In this document: positions 43,960-52,347 of the stretch, one piece after another
How positions within the stretch are numbered: position 1 is the stretch's first letter
Layout: the number at the start of each line of letters is the position of its first letter
Source: Methylomonas aurea
Lineage (GTDB): Bacteria; Pseudomonadota; Gammaproteobacteria; Methylococcales; Methylomonadaceae
NCBI RefSeq assembly: GCF_024505045.1
Contig: NZ_JANIBM010000008.1
Location: 124,001-188,000 of the forward strand
Length of the DNA stretch: 64,000 bases
Reading direction: 5' to 3'
Notes under the pieces: generated by a model
Told to the model about the DNA's origin: nothing
The model's database searches: none
The model's input: the letters and a program-made list of their open reading frames with translations, nothing else
Translations under genes and position numbers: made by a program

Positions 43960-44580
43960 ATGGCGCAATATTTCGAAATCCACCCGAAGAATCCGCAACC
44001 GCGCTTGATTCAACAAACGTTGAATATTCTGCGCGACGGCGGCGTGATCGCCTATCCGACCGATACCTCATACGCGCTGGGCTGCCAGATAGGCGATAAG
44101 GCGGCGATGGATACCATCCGCACCATTCGCCGGCTGGACGACAACCATAATTTCACGTTGATTTGTACCGATTTATCGCAGGTATCGACCTTTACCAAAA
44201 TGGGTAACGATGCCCACCGGCTGATCAAAAAACTAACGCCGGGGCCGTTCACGTTTTTGCTGGATGCGACGCGGGAAGTCCCGCGCCGGCTGCAACATCC
44301 GAAAAAGAAAACCATCGGCGTGCGTATCCCCGATCATGTCATCGCCCAGACTTTGGTGGAACAATTGGGCGAGCCGTTGCTGACTACGACCTTGATCATG
44401 CCCGGCGAAACCGATGCGCTGTCCGATCCTTACGAAATTAGGCAGCGGTTAGAGAAAGAGCTGGCTCTTGTCATCGATGGCGGCGTGATCGAACACCAAC
44501 CGACCACGGTGATCGCCTGCGGCGACAAAACCATCGAAATAGTCAGGCAAGGTATCGGTATCGCGCCGATGTTGGAGTAA
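43960..44580 (+). CDS. yciO: YciO-family L-threonylcarbamoyladenylate synthase-like protein
   Basis: 206 residues, start ATG at 43960. The frame extends upstream but shows no family match there. MAQYFEIHPKNPQPRLIQQT, GGVIAYPTDTSYALGCQIGD, HNFTLICTDLS and KKKTIGVRIPDH follow YciO closely. YciO is the paralogue of TsaC, which makes threonylcarbamoyl-AMP. YciO activity in t6A synthesis is weak in the cases known. Direct neighbourhood with tsaB is suggestive. Confidence 0.88.
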   Translation: MAQYFEIHPKNPQPRLIQQTLNILRDGGVIAYPTDTSYALGCQIGDKAAMDTIRTIRRLDDNHNFTLICTDLSQVSTFTKMGNDAHRLIKKLTPGPFTFLLDATREVPRRLQHPKKKTIGVRIPDHVIAQTLVEQLGEPLLTTTLIMPGETDALSDPYEIRQRLEKELALVIDGGVIEHQPTTVIACGDKTIEIVRQGIGIAPMLE

Positions 44581-44585
44581 ATACA

Positions 44586-45239
44586 ATGATGGACGAATTA
44601 ACTCTGGTGCAGCGCATCGTGGTCTGGATCTTGCCGGTGATTTTTGCGATTACCGTGCATGAAGTCGCCCACGGTTGGGTTGCCAAGCTATTGGGTGACA
44701 ATACCGCGGCATCGCAAGGCCGGTTAACGGTGAATCCGCTCAAGCATATCGATATCTTGGGAACTCTGATCATTCCCGGTCTGTTGCTGTTGACATTCAC
44801 CGGCTTCGTATTCGGTTGGGCCAAGCCGGTGCCGGTCGATCCGCGCAATTTCAAGAAACCGTTGCAGGGTATGGCGTGGGTGGCCTTGGCCGGACCGGTG
44901 TCCAACCTGTTGATGGCTGCGGCCTGGGCGCTGATCGCCAGGCTGGGCGTGTTGCTGGAAATCGAGTTTATATCGATGCCTTTTATCTACAGCGGCGTGG
45001 CCGGCATCAGCATCAATCTGGTATTGGCCTTGATCAATATGTTGCCGATTCCGCCGCTGGACGGCAGCCGGATATTGTCCGGTATGCTGCCGCATTACTG
45101 GGCCTGGCAATATAACCGCCTGGAACGTTTCGGCTTTGTGATTTTGCTGATTCTGTTGGCGACCGATGTCTTGAAGTACATCTTGGCCTACCCGTTGTAT
45201 TACGCCCAGCAATTGTTTTTTAGTCTGGCGGGAATTTAG
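44586..45239 (+). CDS. Site-2 protease family (M50) membrane metalloprotease
   Basis: 217 residues with about five membrane segments. Zinc motif HEVAHG (residues ~20-25) and the second metal-site motif NMLPIPPLDGSRI. It is a compact site-2 protease without a PDZ domain, so not RseP. The gene is sandwiched between yciO (5 bp) and scpA (2 bp), an arrangement seen widely in gammaproteobacteria. Substrate unknown. Confidence 0.9.
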   Translation: MMDELTLVQRIVVWILPVIFAITVHEVAHGWVAKLLGDNTAASQGRLTVNPLKHIDILGTLIIPGLLLLTFTGFVFGWAKPVPVDPRNFKKPLQGMAWVALAGPVSNLLMAAAWALIARLGVLLEIEFISMPFIYSGVAGISINLVLALINMLPIPPLDGSRILSGMLPHYWAWQYNRLERFGFVILLILLATDVLKYILAYPLYYAQQLFFSLAGI

Positions 45240-45241
45240 GT

Positions 45242-46063
45242 TTGAACGAAACCGCGTTAGCCGTCGAGTCGGCGCCGGCCCCGTTGGCCCTGGTCCAAGG
45301 GCAGCCGTTCCAGGAACTGCCGGAAGACCTCTACATTCCGCCCGATGCGCTGGAAGTGTTTCTCGATGCATTCGAAGGGCCGCTGGACTTGCTGCTCTAT
45401 TTGATCCGCCGCCAGAATCTGGATATTCTCGATATTCCGATTGCGCAGATCACTCGGCAATACATCGCCTATATCGAAATGATGGAAAACCTGCGCTTGG
45501 AGCTGGCCGCCGAATATTTGGTCATGGCGGCCTTGCTGGCCGAAATAAAATCGCGGATGTTGTTGCCGCGCCAGCCGGAGAGCGAGGAAGAGGAAGAAGA
45601 CCCCAGGGCGTTTTTGATCCGTAAATTGCAGGAATACGAGGCGATCAAGAAAGTTGCCGAAGAAATCGATCTATTGCCCAGAAACGAGCGCGACACCTTC
45701 GAATTCGGCGTCGACACCTCAACGGTCAACGTTCGGCAGATTCTGCCGGACGTGGAACTCAGGGAATTATTGCTGGCCTTTCAGGACGTGTTGAAACGTG
45801 CCGAACGGCTCAGCCACCACCACATAACCAAAGAGCCTCTATCAGTCCGTGAACGAATGGCAGCCATTTTGGAAAAACTTAACCGAACAGATATCCTCCC
45901 TTTCCCAGCGTGTTTTACCCGAGGTGAAGGAAAAAACGGGGTGGTTGTCGCGTTTCTTGCCATCCTTGAACTCTCCAAGGAGCGAGTCATCGACATCTTC
46001 CAGCCCGAACCCTACGCCGGCATCCACGTCCGCTTCCGAGTCAATAGCAGCACTGGCGATTGA
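45242..46063 (+). CDS. scpA: Segregation and condensation protein A
   Basis: 273 residues from a TTG two bases after the protease stop. LDAFEGPLDLLLYLIRRQNL starts the kleisin N-domain, EYLVMAALLAEIKSRMLLP follows, and the winged-helix C-domain ends AFLAILELSKERVIDIFQPE. It bridges SMC heads with ScpB in chromosome condensation. An acidic run ESEEEEEDP lies between the domains. The ScpB frame opens inside its last 215 bp. Confidence 0.93.
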   Translation: MNETALAVESAPAPLALVQGQPFQELPEDLYIPPDALEVFLDAFEGPLDLLLYLIRRQNLDILDIPIAQITRQYIAYIEMMENLRLELAAEYLVMAALLAEIKSRMLLPRQPESEEEEEDPRAFLIRKLQEYEAIKKVAEEIDLLPRNERDTFEFGVDTSTVNVRQILPDVELRELLLAFQDVLKRAERLSHHHITKEPLSVRERMAAILEKLNRTDILPFPACFTRGEGKNGVVVAFLAILELSKERVIDIFQPEPYAGIHVRFRVNSSTGD

Positions 46064-46472
46064 GCCGCCGCCAACCGCCAACCTTGCCGACCATGTTAGT
46101 CAGCCATCTAAGCCCCGCGCACCGCGCAAACCGCGGACCAAGCCCGAGCCGGTCAAAATTTTGGTACCGGTCAAGCGGCGGGCAGTACGGTTTCCAACCG
46201 GCTGGAGCGGCCAACCTCGCGTCCAACCGGAGCCGCGCGAAATACCGACAAACCTTGCCAAACCGGCGGGTCGGCGTGCGGTACGCTTGCGGCCTACTTG
46301 GCAAAGCGATTGGCGTAAACCGGAAGTCGAGCAAATATCCGAGACTATTGCTATCCGCCGCCGCTCAACCCGCCTGCCGCCGCAATGGGCTGCCGTCATC
46401 CGCGCCAGCGAACACCAAGCCATCATCGTCGAACGCCATTTGCCGGCGCCGGAACGGGTTAAAGACTGCGAC
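46064..46472 (+). other. Open in-frame extension before ScpB with three RRxxRLPPxW-like repeats
   Basis: Between scpA and the ATG that begins the ScpB core, the ScpB frame stays open and reads a basic, Pro-rich sequence. It contains three related units: RRAVRFPTGW, RRAVRLRPTW and RRSTRLPPQW, about 37-40 residues apart. The protein motif is kept while the DNA differs, which argues for coding. Candidate starts are a GTG at 45849 (inside scpA) and TTGs at 46161 and about 46287. Confidence 0.55.
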
Positions 46473-47180
46473 ATGAACACCAAGCGCATCGTCGAAGCCA
46501 TTTTGTTCGCCGCCAATCGGCCGATGACCATCCGTCAGATTCAGGAAACCTTTCCGGAACTGGAACAGCCGGACACGCTGACGATTCAGATGGCCCTGGA
46601 AGACATCGCCCGCGATTACGCCGATCGACCGATCGGCCTCCGGCAACTGGCCAGCGGTTACCGGTTTCAGGTGCGTGAAGGCCTGTCGCCTTACGTGACG
46701 CGTTTGTTCGAGGAAAAACCGGCACGCTATTCGCGCGCATTGTTGGAAACTCTGGCCATTATCGCCTACCGCCAACCGGTGACGCGCGGCGAAATCGAAG
46801 ATATCCGCGGCGTCAGCGTCAGCAGTTCCATTATTCAGACTTTGCTGGAACGGGAGTGGATCCGGGTGATCGCGCATAAGGAGGTGCCGGGCCGGCCGGC
46901 CTTATTCGGCACCACCAAACAATTTCTGGATTATTTCAATTTAACTTCGTTGAACGAATTGCCGACCTTACAAGAAATCGCCGATTTCGATTTCGGTAAT
47001 CCGCCGCAACCGCAAACCGAGCAGGACCACAGTGAAAGACCGCAAACCGTCGAAACCGCAACAACCGTCAACCCGTCCCGACCACCGAAAGCCGATGGAA
47101 CCGAACCGCAAACCGAAGTCGACACCAGTGCGCAAGCCGAAACCGGCTCCGGCGGCGAAAAAAGTGTCACCTTCCACTGA
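46473..47180 (+). CDS. scpB: Segregation and condensation protein B (core; true start may be further upstream)
   Basis: 235 residues from the ATG at 46473. The family core is complete: IVEAILFAANRPMTIRQI, GYRFQVREGLSPYV, RALLETLAIIAYRQPVTRGE, RGVSVSSSIIQTLLEREWI and GRPALFGTTKQFLDYF. It forms tandem winged helices that bind ScpA. The C-terminal ~60 residues are a disordered Pro/Thr/Gln tail that overlaps the rluB start. The frame remains open upstream for more than 600 bp (see the extension feature), so the natural protein could be up to 443 residues. Confidence 0.9.
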   Translation: MNTKRIVEAILFAANRPMTIRQIQETFPELEQPDTLTIQMALEDIARDYADRPIGLRQLASGYRFQVREGLSPYVTRLFEEKPARYSRALLETLAIIAYRQPVTRGEIEDIRGVSVSSSIIQTLLEREWIRVIAHKEVPGRPALFGTTKQFLDYFNLTSLNELPTLQEIADFDFGNPPQPQTEQDHSERPQTVETATTVNPSRPPKADGTEPQTEVDTSAQAETGSGGEKSVTFH

Positions 47181-47928
47181 CAGCGTAACGGCGGCCGGCG
47201 AACGGATTCAAAAATTGCTGGCCCGCGCCGGTTTGGGCTCGCGGCGCGAAATCGAGCGCTGGATTGGCGAAGGTAAGCTATTGGTCAACGGCAATCCGGT
47301 GCAATTGGGCTACCATCTTAAGCCGGGCGATCATTTGCAGATCAACGGCCGCATCGTCAAATGGGAAAAATACGCCGAACAGCCGACCCGGGTGTTGGTT
47401 TACCACAAACCGGTCGGCGAGTTAGTCACGCGACGCGATCCGGAAGGCCGGCCGGTGATATTTACCCAACTGCCGCGGCTGCAAGTCGGGCGCTGGATTG
47501 CGGTCGGCCGGCTGGATATCAACACTTCCGGCTTGATTCTGGTCACCAACAACGGCGAATTGGCCAATCGCTTGATGCACCCGTCGCGCGAAGTCGAGCG
47601 GGAGTACGCGGTGCGCATTCTGGGCGAAGTCGACGATGCGATGCTGGAACGCTTGAAACAAGGTGTCGAGTTGGACGATGGCCCGGCGCATTTCGAAGAC
47701 GTCAGTTTCTACGCCGGCGAGGGCGCCAATAAGTGGTTCTACGCCACAGTAAAACAGGGACGCAACCGCTTGGTGCGGAGGCTATGGGAATCGCAAGGCG
47801 TCAAAGTCAGCCGCCTGATCCGGGTCCGCTACGGCGACATCACGCTGCCGGAGCGGGTCAGGGCGCATTCGTTTTATGAACTGGAGCCTAAGGAATTGCA
47901 GGGATTGATGGAGTTTGTGGGCTTATAG
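47032..47928 (+). CDS. rluB: 23S rRNA pseudouridine(2605) synthase RluB
   Basis: 298 residues from a GTG with AGGA just upstream. A K/R/P-rich tail (1-48) is followed by an S4 domain (IQKLLARAGLGSRREIERWI) and the RsuA/RluB catalytic domain with D in VGRLDINTSGLILVTNNGE, then VKQGRNRLVRRLWESQG. It makes pseudouridine 2605 in 23S rRNA. It overlaps scpB by 149 bp; ATG 47095 and GTG 47164 are shorter alternatives. Both overlapping ends are disordered. Confidence 0.9.
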   Translation: MKDRKPSKPQQPSTRPDHRKPMEPNRKPKSTPVRKPKPAPAAKKVSPSTDSVTAAGERIQKLLARAGLGSRREIERWIGEGKLLVNGNPVQLGYHLKPGDHLQINGRIVKWEKYAEQPTRVLVYHKPVGELVTRRDPEGRPVIFTQLPRLQVGRWIAVGRLDINTSGLILVTNNGELANRLMHPSREVEREYAVRILGEVDDAMLERLKQGVELDDGPAHFEDVSFYAGEGANKWFYATVKQGRNRLVRRLWESQGVKVSRLIRVRYGDITLPERVRAHSFYELEPKELQGLMEFVGL

Positions 47929-47954
47929 CTGCGTCGGATTATTCGGCTCTACAT

Positions 47955-48143
47955 TTGGCGAAGCCGATTGCCGCTAGGGAAAGCTGGTATCGCAACTCTA
48001 AGGTTGACGTTATTTACGGCGAGCGCCTAAAAATACCTGACGATGCCAAACTGCATGTCTTTGAGCACACCGAAGGGTATTGCAATCGCAAACGGCTTCA
48101 TTCCAAATTGGGAGACTTATCCACTGAAGCCTTTGAACTTAAG
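47955..48143 (+). pseudogene. Fragment of an IS3-type transposase (C-terminus only)
   Basis: The reading frame around 47980-48143 gives VDVIYGERLKIPDDAKLHVF then HTEGYCNRKRLHSKLGDLST, the last part of an IS3-family OrfB (compare FYNRKRLHSxLGYLSPxxF). No N-terminal part, catalytic DD residues or inverted ends were found nearby, so this is a relic of another IS than the one at 8.6 kb. The rest up to 48249 shows nothing else. Confidence 0.65.
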
Positions 48144-48249
48144 CAAGGTTCTTGGCGATCTGTCTGTAAAACTCAGGCAAGATCATCGAACGTAAAACCG
48201 GTTTTTGAAACGCGAATGTCAAAGATTGGCTGAGCCTGATAGGCTGTGC

Positions 48250-48687
48250 TTAGACGCCGATGTCTTCGTTCCAAAGTTCGGGGCGGGCGGCAATGAAATT
48301 CTGCATCAAATCGATGCAACTCTGATCTTGTACTATTTCCAGCTCCACACCTCGCTGCTGTAGTAGCTTTTCTTCGCCAACGAAGGTCTGGTTCTCGCCG
48401 ATTACGACACGCGGAATGCCGTATAACAAAATTGCGCCGCTGCACATCGCGCAAGGCGACAAGGTGGTGTAGAGCACGCTGTCGCGGTAAACCTGGGCCG
48501 GTAAACGGCCGGCATTTTCCAACGCGTCCATTTCGCCGTGCAGAATCGCGCTGCCGTGTTGCACGCGACGATTATGGCCGCGGCCGATGATGCGATTCTG
48601 GTAAACCAATACCGAACCGATCGGGATGCCGCCTTCCGCCAAACCTGCTTCGGCTTCGGCGATGGCGGCTTGCAGAAAGGGGTCCAT
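48250..48687 (-). CDS. Cytosine/nucleoside deaminase, closely like fungal cytosine deaminase (Fcy1)
   Basis: 145 residues of the CDA fold. Zinc ligands in LHGEMDALEN (with the catalytic Glu) and TTLSPCAMCSGAI. GGIPIGSVLV, GRGHNRRVQHGSAILHGE, YGIPRVVIGENQTF and the ending WNEDIGV match yeast Fcy1 block by block, more than they do TadA. Fcy1 converts cytosine to uracil. E. coli CodA is unrelated. Last gene of the ligA-thiD-thiE-dodecin operon (11 bp after dodecin). A role on thiamine-related pyrimidines is an alternative. Confidence 0.85.
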   Translation of the reverse strand: MDPFLQAAIAEAEAGLAEGGIPIGSVLVYQNRIIGRGHNRRVQHGSAILHGEMDALENAGRLPAQVYRDSVLYTTLSPCAMCSGAILLYGIPRVVIGENQTFVGEEKLLQQRGVELEIVQDQSCIDLMQNFIAARPELWNEDIGV

Positions 48688-48697
48688 ATCCGGTGGC

Positions 48698-48904
48698 TCA
48701 GTCCAGCGTGTAGCCGACTTTGATCGTCACTTGCCAGTGGGCGATTTTGCCGTCGGCGATATGGCCGCGGGTTTCGACGACCTCGAACCAGCGCATATTG
48801 GTCACCGATTCGCCGGCCTTGGCCACGGCGTTTTCCACCGCGTTTTCGATGCTGACGGTGGACGAGCCGGTTAATTCGATTTTTTGATAGACATGGTCTG
48901 GCAT
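48698..48904 (-). CDS. Dodecin (small flavin-binding protein)
   Basis: 68 residues from the ATG at 48904: starts [20 protein letters not shown] and ends [13 protein letters not shown]. The beta-alpha-beta-beta pattern, the motif [14 protein letters not shown] with the flavin-stacking Trp, and the Gln in WQVTIKVG identify dodecin. It assembles into a 12-mer that stores riboflavin or FMN. It lies 17 bp after thiE on the same strand. Confidence 0.9.
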   Translation of the reverse strand: MPDHVYQKIELTGSSTVSIENAVENAVAKAGESVTNMRWFEVVETRGHIADGKIAHWQVTIKVGYTLD

Positions 48905-48921
48905 GGCGGCCTCCGCAAAAA

Positions 48922-49533
48922 TTAAAACAATGCCTGGAAACGGCGCGCGGCTGCGAACGGATCGCCGTCGAATACGCCGCCGATAACGGCAACTAAGTCT
49001 GCACCGGCTGCCAATAACTGTCCAGCGTTTTCCGGCAAAATGCCGCCAATTGCGACGATAGGGACTTGCAAGCTGCGCTTGGCTGTTTGCAGCGTGCCGA
49101 TTTCGGCCGGCGCGGCCAATGGCTTGGACCCGGACGGAAAAAAGCGGCCGAAGGCGACGTAATCGGCGCCGGCCGCGACGGCCGCTGTCGCTCTGCCGAT
49201 GTCGTTGTAGCAGGACACGCCGATAATCGCGTCGGGCCCCAATGCGGCCCTGGCGGCCGCCAGGTCGCCGTCGTCGCGGCCCAAATGCACGCCGTCGGCA
49301 CCAACCGCCAGCGCCAATTCGACGCTGTCGTTGATTAATAGCGGCACCTGGTGCGCGTGGCAAACGGCCAACAGCGCGGCGGCCAGTTTGCCGGCATCCA
49401 GCGGATTTTTGTCGCGGTATTGAATGACGGCGGCACCGCCGCGTAACGCCGCTTCAACGTCTGCGACGACTTGAGCAATGGATTTGCCGTCCGGTTGGGT
49501 GATGGCGTATAGGCCTTTGCGAGGAAACTTCAT
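48922..49533 (-). CDS. thiE: Thiamine phosphate synthase
   Basis: 203 residues from the ATG at 49533, which overlaps the thiD stop (ATGA); an earlier in-frame start at 49545 lies in thiD. TIM-barrel signatures: [63 protein letters not shown] and [11 protein letters not shown]. It joins HMP-pyrophosphate and thiazole phosphate to give thiamine phosphate. Confidence 0.94.
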   Translation of the reverse strand: MKFPRKGLYAITQPDGKSIAQVVADVEAALRGGAAVIQYRDKNPLDAGKLAAALLAVCHAHQVPLLINDSVELALAVGADGVHLGRDDGDLAAARAALGPDAIIGVSCYNDIGRATAAVAAGADYVAFGRFFPSGSKPLAAPAEIGTLQTAKRSLQVPIVAIGGILPENAGQLLAAGADLVAVIGGVFDGDPFAAARRFQALF

Positions 49534-50309
49534 GTATCCACCCAAAATAGCCGGTCCGGATTATGTTGGCCTTTTCCGGGCAGGTAGGCTGCAGCCAGGG
49601 ATTGCCAGGTAAATTCCTGAGCTTCGCTGACGGCGGTGAACATGTCCAGGCCTTGGGCTAGCAACGCGGCAATCGTGCTAGCCAGCGTGCAGCCGGAGCC
49701 GTGGTAGTGGTGGGGCAGGCGTTCCCAATTGAAGGTTTGGTTGAGGGCGTCGGGCATGTATAAACGGTTGTGTACCAGCTCGGAGTTTTCGTGGGTGCCG
49801 GTGATTAGCACGTACTCGGCTCCGCGTTGTTGCAGCCAGTGTGCGCAATCGGCCAGATCGGTTTGACCGGAGAGGCGGCGGGCTTCATTGCTGTTGGGTG
49901 TGAGTAAGGTAGTGAGCGGCAGTAGTTCGGAGACGATTACGTCTATCAACTGCCGGCCGGCCAACTCGGTGCCGCCGCCGGCAGCCAGCACCGGGTCCAG
50001 TACCACCGGAACGGTCGGATATTGCCGCAATACCAGGGCAATCGCTCTGGCGATTTCGGCGTCGCCGATCAGGCCTATTTTGCACGCGGCAACTTCGAAG
50101 TCGTTTAACAGGGTTTCAGCTTGGCTGACAATATCCTCCGGACGCTGCGGAATCAGCTTTTTGACGTTGCGGCTGTCTTGTTCGGTCAACGCCGTGACGA
50201 TGCTGGCGGCGTGGCAGCGGTGGCTGGCGATGGCCTCGATATCGGCTTGAATCCCGGCGCCGCCGCTGGGGTCGTGGCCGGAAAAACACAATACGATCGG
50301 CCGGCTCAT
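49530..50309 (-). CDS. thiD: Hydroxymethylpyrimidine (phosphate) kinase
   Basis: 259 residues. GHDPSGGAGIQADIEAI is the ribokinase-fold HMP-binding start, VLDPVLAAGGGTEL and TLLTPNSNEARRLSG follow, and HHYHGSGCTLASTIAA is the catalytic anion hole region. It phosphorylates HMP and HMP-P for thiamine synthesis. It overlaps the ligA stop upstream and thiE downstream. No TPP riboswitch is visible; the genes sit inside an operon. Confidence 0.94.
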   Translation of the reverse strand: MSRPIVLCFSGHDPSGGAGIQADIEAIASHRCHAASIVTALTEQDSRNVKKLIPQRPEDIVSQAETLLNDFEVAACKIGLIGDAEIARAIALVLRQYPTVPVVLDPVLAAGGGTELAGRQLIDVIVSELLPLTTLLTPNSNEARRLSGQTDLADCAHWLQQRGAEYVLITGTHENSELVHNRLYMPDALNQTFNWERLPHHYHGSGCTLASTIAALLAQGLDMFTAVSEAQEFTWQSLAAAYLPGKGQHNPDRLFWVDT

Positions 50310-52261
50310 GCTGTGTCTCCATTCAGCAAGGCCAGAAATTCCTGCTCGCTGAGTACCGTGACGCCTTTTTCGCGGGCGGCGTTGGTTTTGTTGGCGCCGA
50401 CATTGTCGCCGGCCACCAAATAGTCGGTCTTGGCCGAAACCGAGCTGCCGACTTTGGCGCCCTTGGCTTTGGCTTGCTTGCTGAGTTCGTCGCGGCTGCC
50501 GCTGTGCAAAGTGCCGGTAAATACCAGGGTTTTGCCGGCCAACGGGTGCGCGTTTTCGTCGGGTTGCGCCTGACTGGCCTGTAAGTTAAATCCCAGTGCC
50601 ATTAAATTATCGAACAAGGGTTTGATATTGGCGAAGCCTTCGGTAATCACGGCGGCAGTCTTTTCGGCAAAGCCTTCGATCGCGACGATATCGGCTTCGC
50701 TCAGTTCGAAGATCGCTGGTAGCGGATAGTGGGCCAGCAAACGTTCGCAATTGCCCAAACCCATGCGGAACACGCCGAACGCGGCCAGGAAGCGCCAGTC
50801 TTCGACCGCTTCGCGCCGGCTGCGCAACAACTGGTCGACCAGATTTTGCGATTGTTTCGGGCCGAAGCCCATGTTTTCGAATTGCTCGGCGTTGAGGGCA
50901 TAGATTTGGTCGACGCGGCGGATACCGTGTTCGTACAGGCGTTTGATGCTGGCGGCGCCGAAACCGTCGTTGTTTTTCAATACCCTGAAGAAATGCTCCA
51001 TGCTGTTGCTGATTTGCGCCGGACACGCCAGGTTGTTCGGGCAGAGCAGGTAGTCGTTATCCCAAATCAAAGCGTGGCCGCAACTGGGGCAGGCCTCGGG
51101 GATGTCGGGTTCGGCCGGGCGGATGACGGCCTCTATTTTCGGAATTACCTCGCCGGAGCGCGCCAAGCGGATTAGCGCGCCGGGTCCTATGCCCTTGTCC
51201 AGCACCATTTTGTAATGGTGGGCCGTCGCCCGCGACAGCAGCGCACCGCTGAGTCGGGTCGGCTCCAGCTCGGCGACCGGTGTAATCCGGCCCGAGCGCG
51301 AGGTTTGCGGCACGATATGCAGAATTCTGACTTCGGCGGTTTCCAGGTTTTCCTTGTACGCCAACTGCCAGCGGTGGTGGTGGCGGGTGGCGCCTAAGTA
51401 AGTTTTCAATTCCTCGTCGGCGATTTCCAGAATCACGCCGTCGACATCGTAGTCGACTTTATGCCAGATGGTTTTGACGTGGCTCTCGAAGTCGGCGATC
51501 AATTCGGCCCAGGAGCCCGTCCACGTTGGCAGCAATGCAAACGGATAAAATACCGCGGCATGGTCGTTGATGGCTTGTTGGGCGTGTTCGTCCAAATCTT
51601 TTTCCTTGATCACGCTGGCCTGAAAATTCCGCGGGTTGTCGAAAAAGTCGGCCAAGTTCCGATCGAAATAACTGCGGCTGACCACGATTTCGCCGGCGCC
51701 CAGGCCGCGCTGGCCTTGGTTGGCAACTTGCAGGCCTCTCTCGAACACGCGGCTGATGTCCTGGCCTTTACGGCCGTCGCCGCGGGTATACAGCATCCGG
51801 CCGTCGTCGTAGGCGGCGTAACCGTCCAGTTTTGGCGTGATTTTGAATTGCAGGTCGGCAAAGTTCTTGCCCAGTTCTTCCGCTGCTTTTTCGATGCGTG
51901 CCGCCCAGCGTTCGACTTCGTCGCGGCTGTAAGCCTTGTCGGTGGATAGCATCATCACCGGCAGGTCGACGGTTTTACCGGCGAAGGCCGGTTCCGGTTC
52001 CACTTCGTGTAACAACGGATGCTCGGGTTGGCGCTGTTTCAGTTCGGCCAGAAACACGAAATCGTAGTCGCTGTCGCTGATCGCCGGTTCGCCGCCGCGG
52101 TAGAGGGCGTTGGCGACTTTTAGAAAGGCGACCAGTTCGCCGTCAGCGGCGGAGTCGATTTGCTGCGGATGGCGGCACAGCTCGCAAAAGCGGTGTTCAC
52201 CGATGTCCTGCAACTCGACTCCGGCTTGGCGGAGCAGATGTTTTTGGTTGTCGCTGAGCAT
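50306..52261 (-). CDS. ligA: NAD-dependent DNA ligase, divergent LigA
   Basis: 651 residues. The adenylated lysine is K144 in KITPKLDGYAAYDDG, followed by YTRGDGRKGQDIS. Domain Ia reads LYRGGEPAISDSDYD, where the usual YH pair before the loop is YR. OB fold, a four-Cys zinc finger (CPSCGHAL...CPNNLACPAQ), helix-hairpin-helix repeats and a C-terminal BRCT (GKTLVFTGTLHSGSRDEL) complete it. It seals nicks using NAD+. The sequence departs from standard LigA through the first 140 residues, so the organism may also have a second, canonical ligase elsewhere. Confidence 0.9.
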   Translation of the reverse strand: MLSDNQKHLLRQAGVELQDIGEHRFCELCRHPQQIDSAADGELVAFLKVANALYRGGEPAISDSDYDFVFLAELKQRQPEHPLLHEVEPEPAFAGKTVDLPVMMLSTDKAYSRDEVERWAARIEKAAEELGKNFADLQFKITPKLDGYAAYDDGRMLYTRGDGRKGQDISRVFERGLQVANQGQRGLGAGEIVVSRSYFDRNLADFFDNPRNFQASVIKEKDLDEHAQQAINDHAAVFYPFALLPTWTGSWAELIADFESHVKTIWHKVDYDVDGVILEIADEELKTYLGATRHHHRWQLAYKENLETAEVRILHIVPQTSRSGRITPVAELEPTRLSGALLSRATAHHYKMVLDKGIGPGALIRLARSGEVIPKIEAVIRPAEPDIPEACPSCGHALIWDNDYLLCPNNLACPAQISNSMEHFFRVLKNNDGFGAASIKRLYEHGIRRVDQIYALNAEQFENMGFGPKQSQNLVDQLLRSRREAVEDWRFLAAFGVFRMGLGNCERLLAHYPLPAIFELSEADIVAIEGFAEKTAAVITEGFANIKPLFDNLMALGFNLQASQAQPDENAHPLAGKTLVFTGTLHSGSRDELSKQAKAKGAKVGSSVSAKTDYLVAGDNVGANKTNAAREKGVTVLSEQEFLALLNGDTA

Positions 52262-52293
52262 GCGGAGGGAATTCGGATTAGGATAGGCCGGCG

Positions 52294-52299
52294 ATTATA
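52294..52299 (-). promoter_or_regulatory. Probable -10 box of the ligA operon
   Basis: A perfect TATAAT on the minus strand, about 33 bp upstream of the ligA ATG and just beyond the zur/sRNA terminator. The -35 region overlaps the T-run of the terminator and is poor. Confidence 0.45.
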
Positions 52300-52314
52300 G
52301 GAGGATCGTCGGGC

Positions 52315-52347
52315 AAAAAAAAGGCGGGAGAGTTAAACTCGCCCGCC
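52315..52347 (-). terminator. Strong rho-independent terminator between zur and ligA
   Basis: Minus strand: GGCGGG-c-GAGT-TTA-ACTC-t-CCCGCC (52347-52323) followed by eight T (52322-52315). Ten paired bases with one mismatch, short loop, long T-run. It ends zur transcripts and any shorter transcript from the region. Confidence 0.9.
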
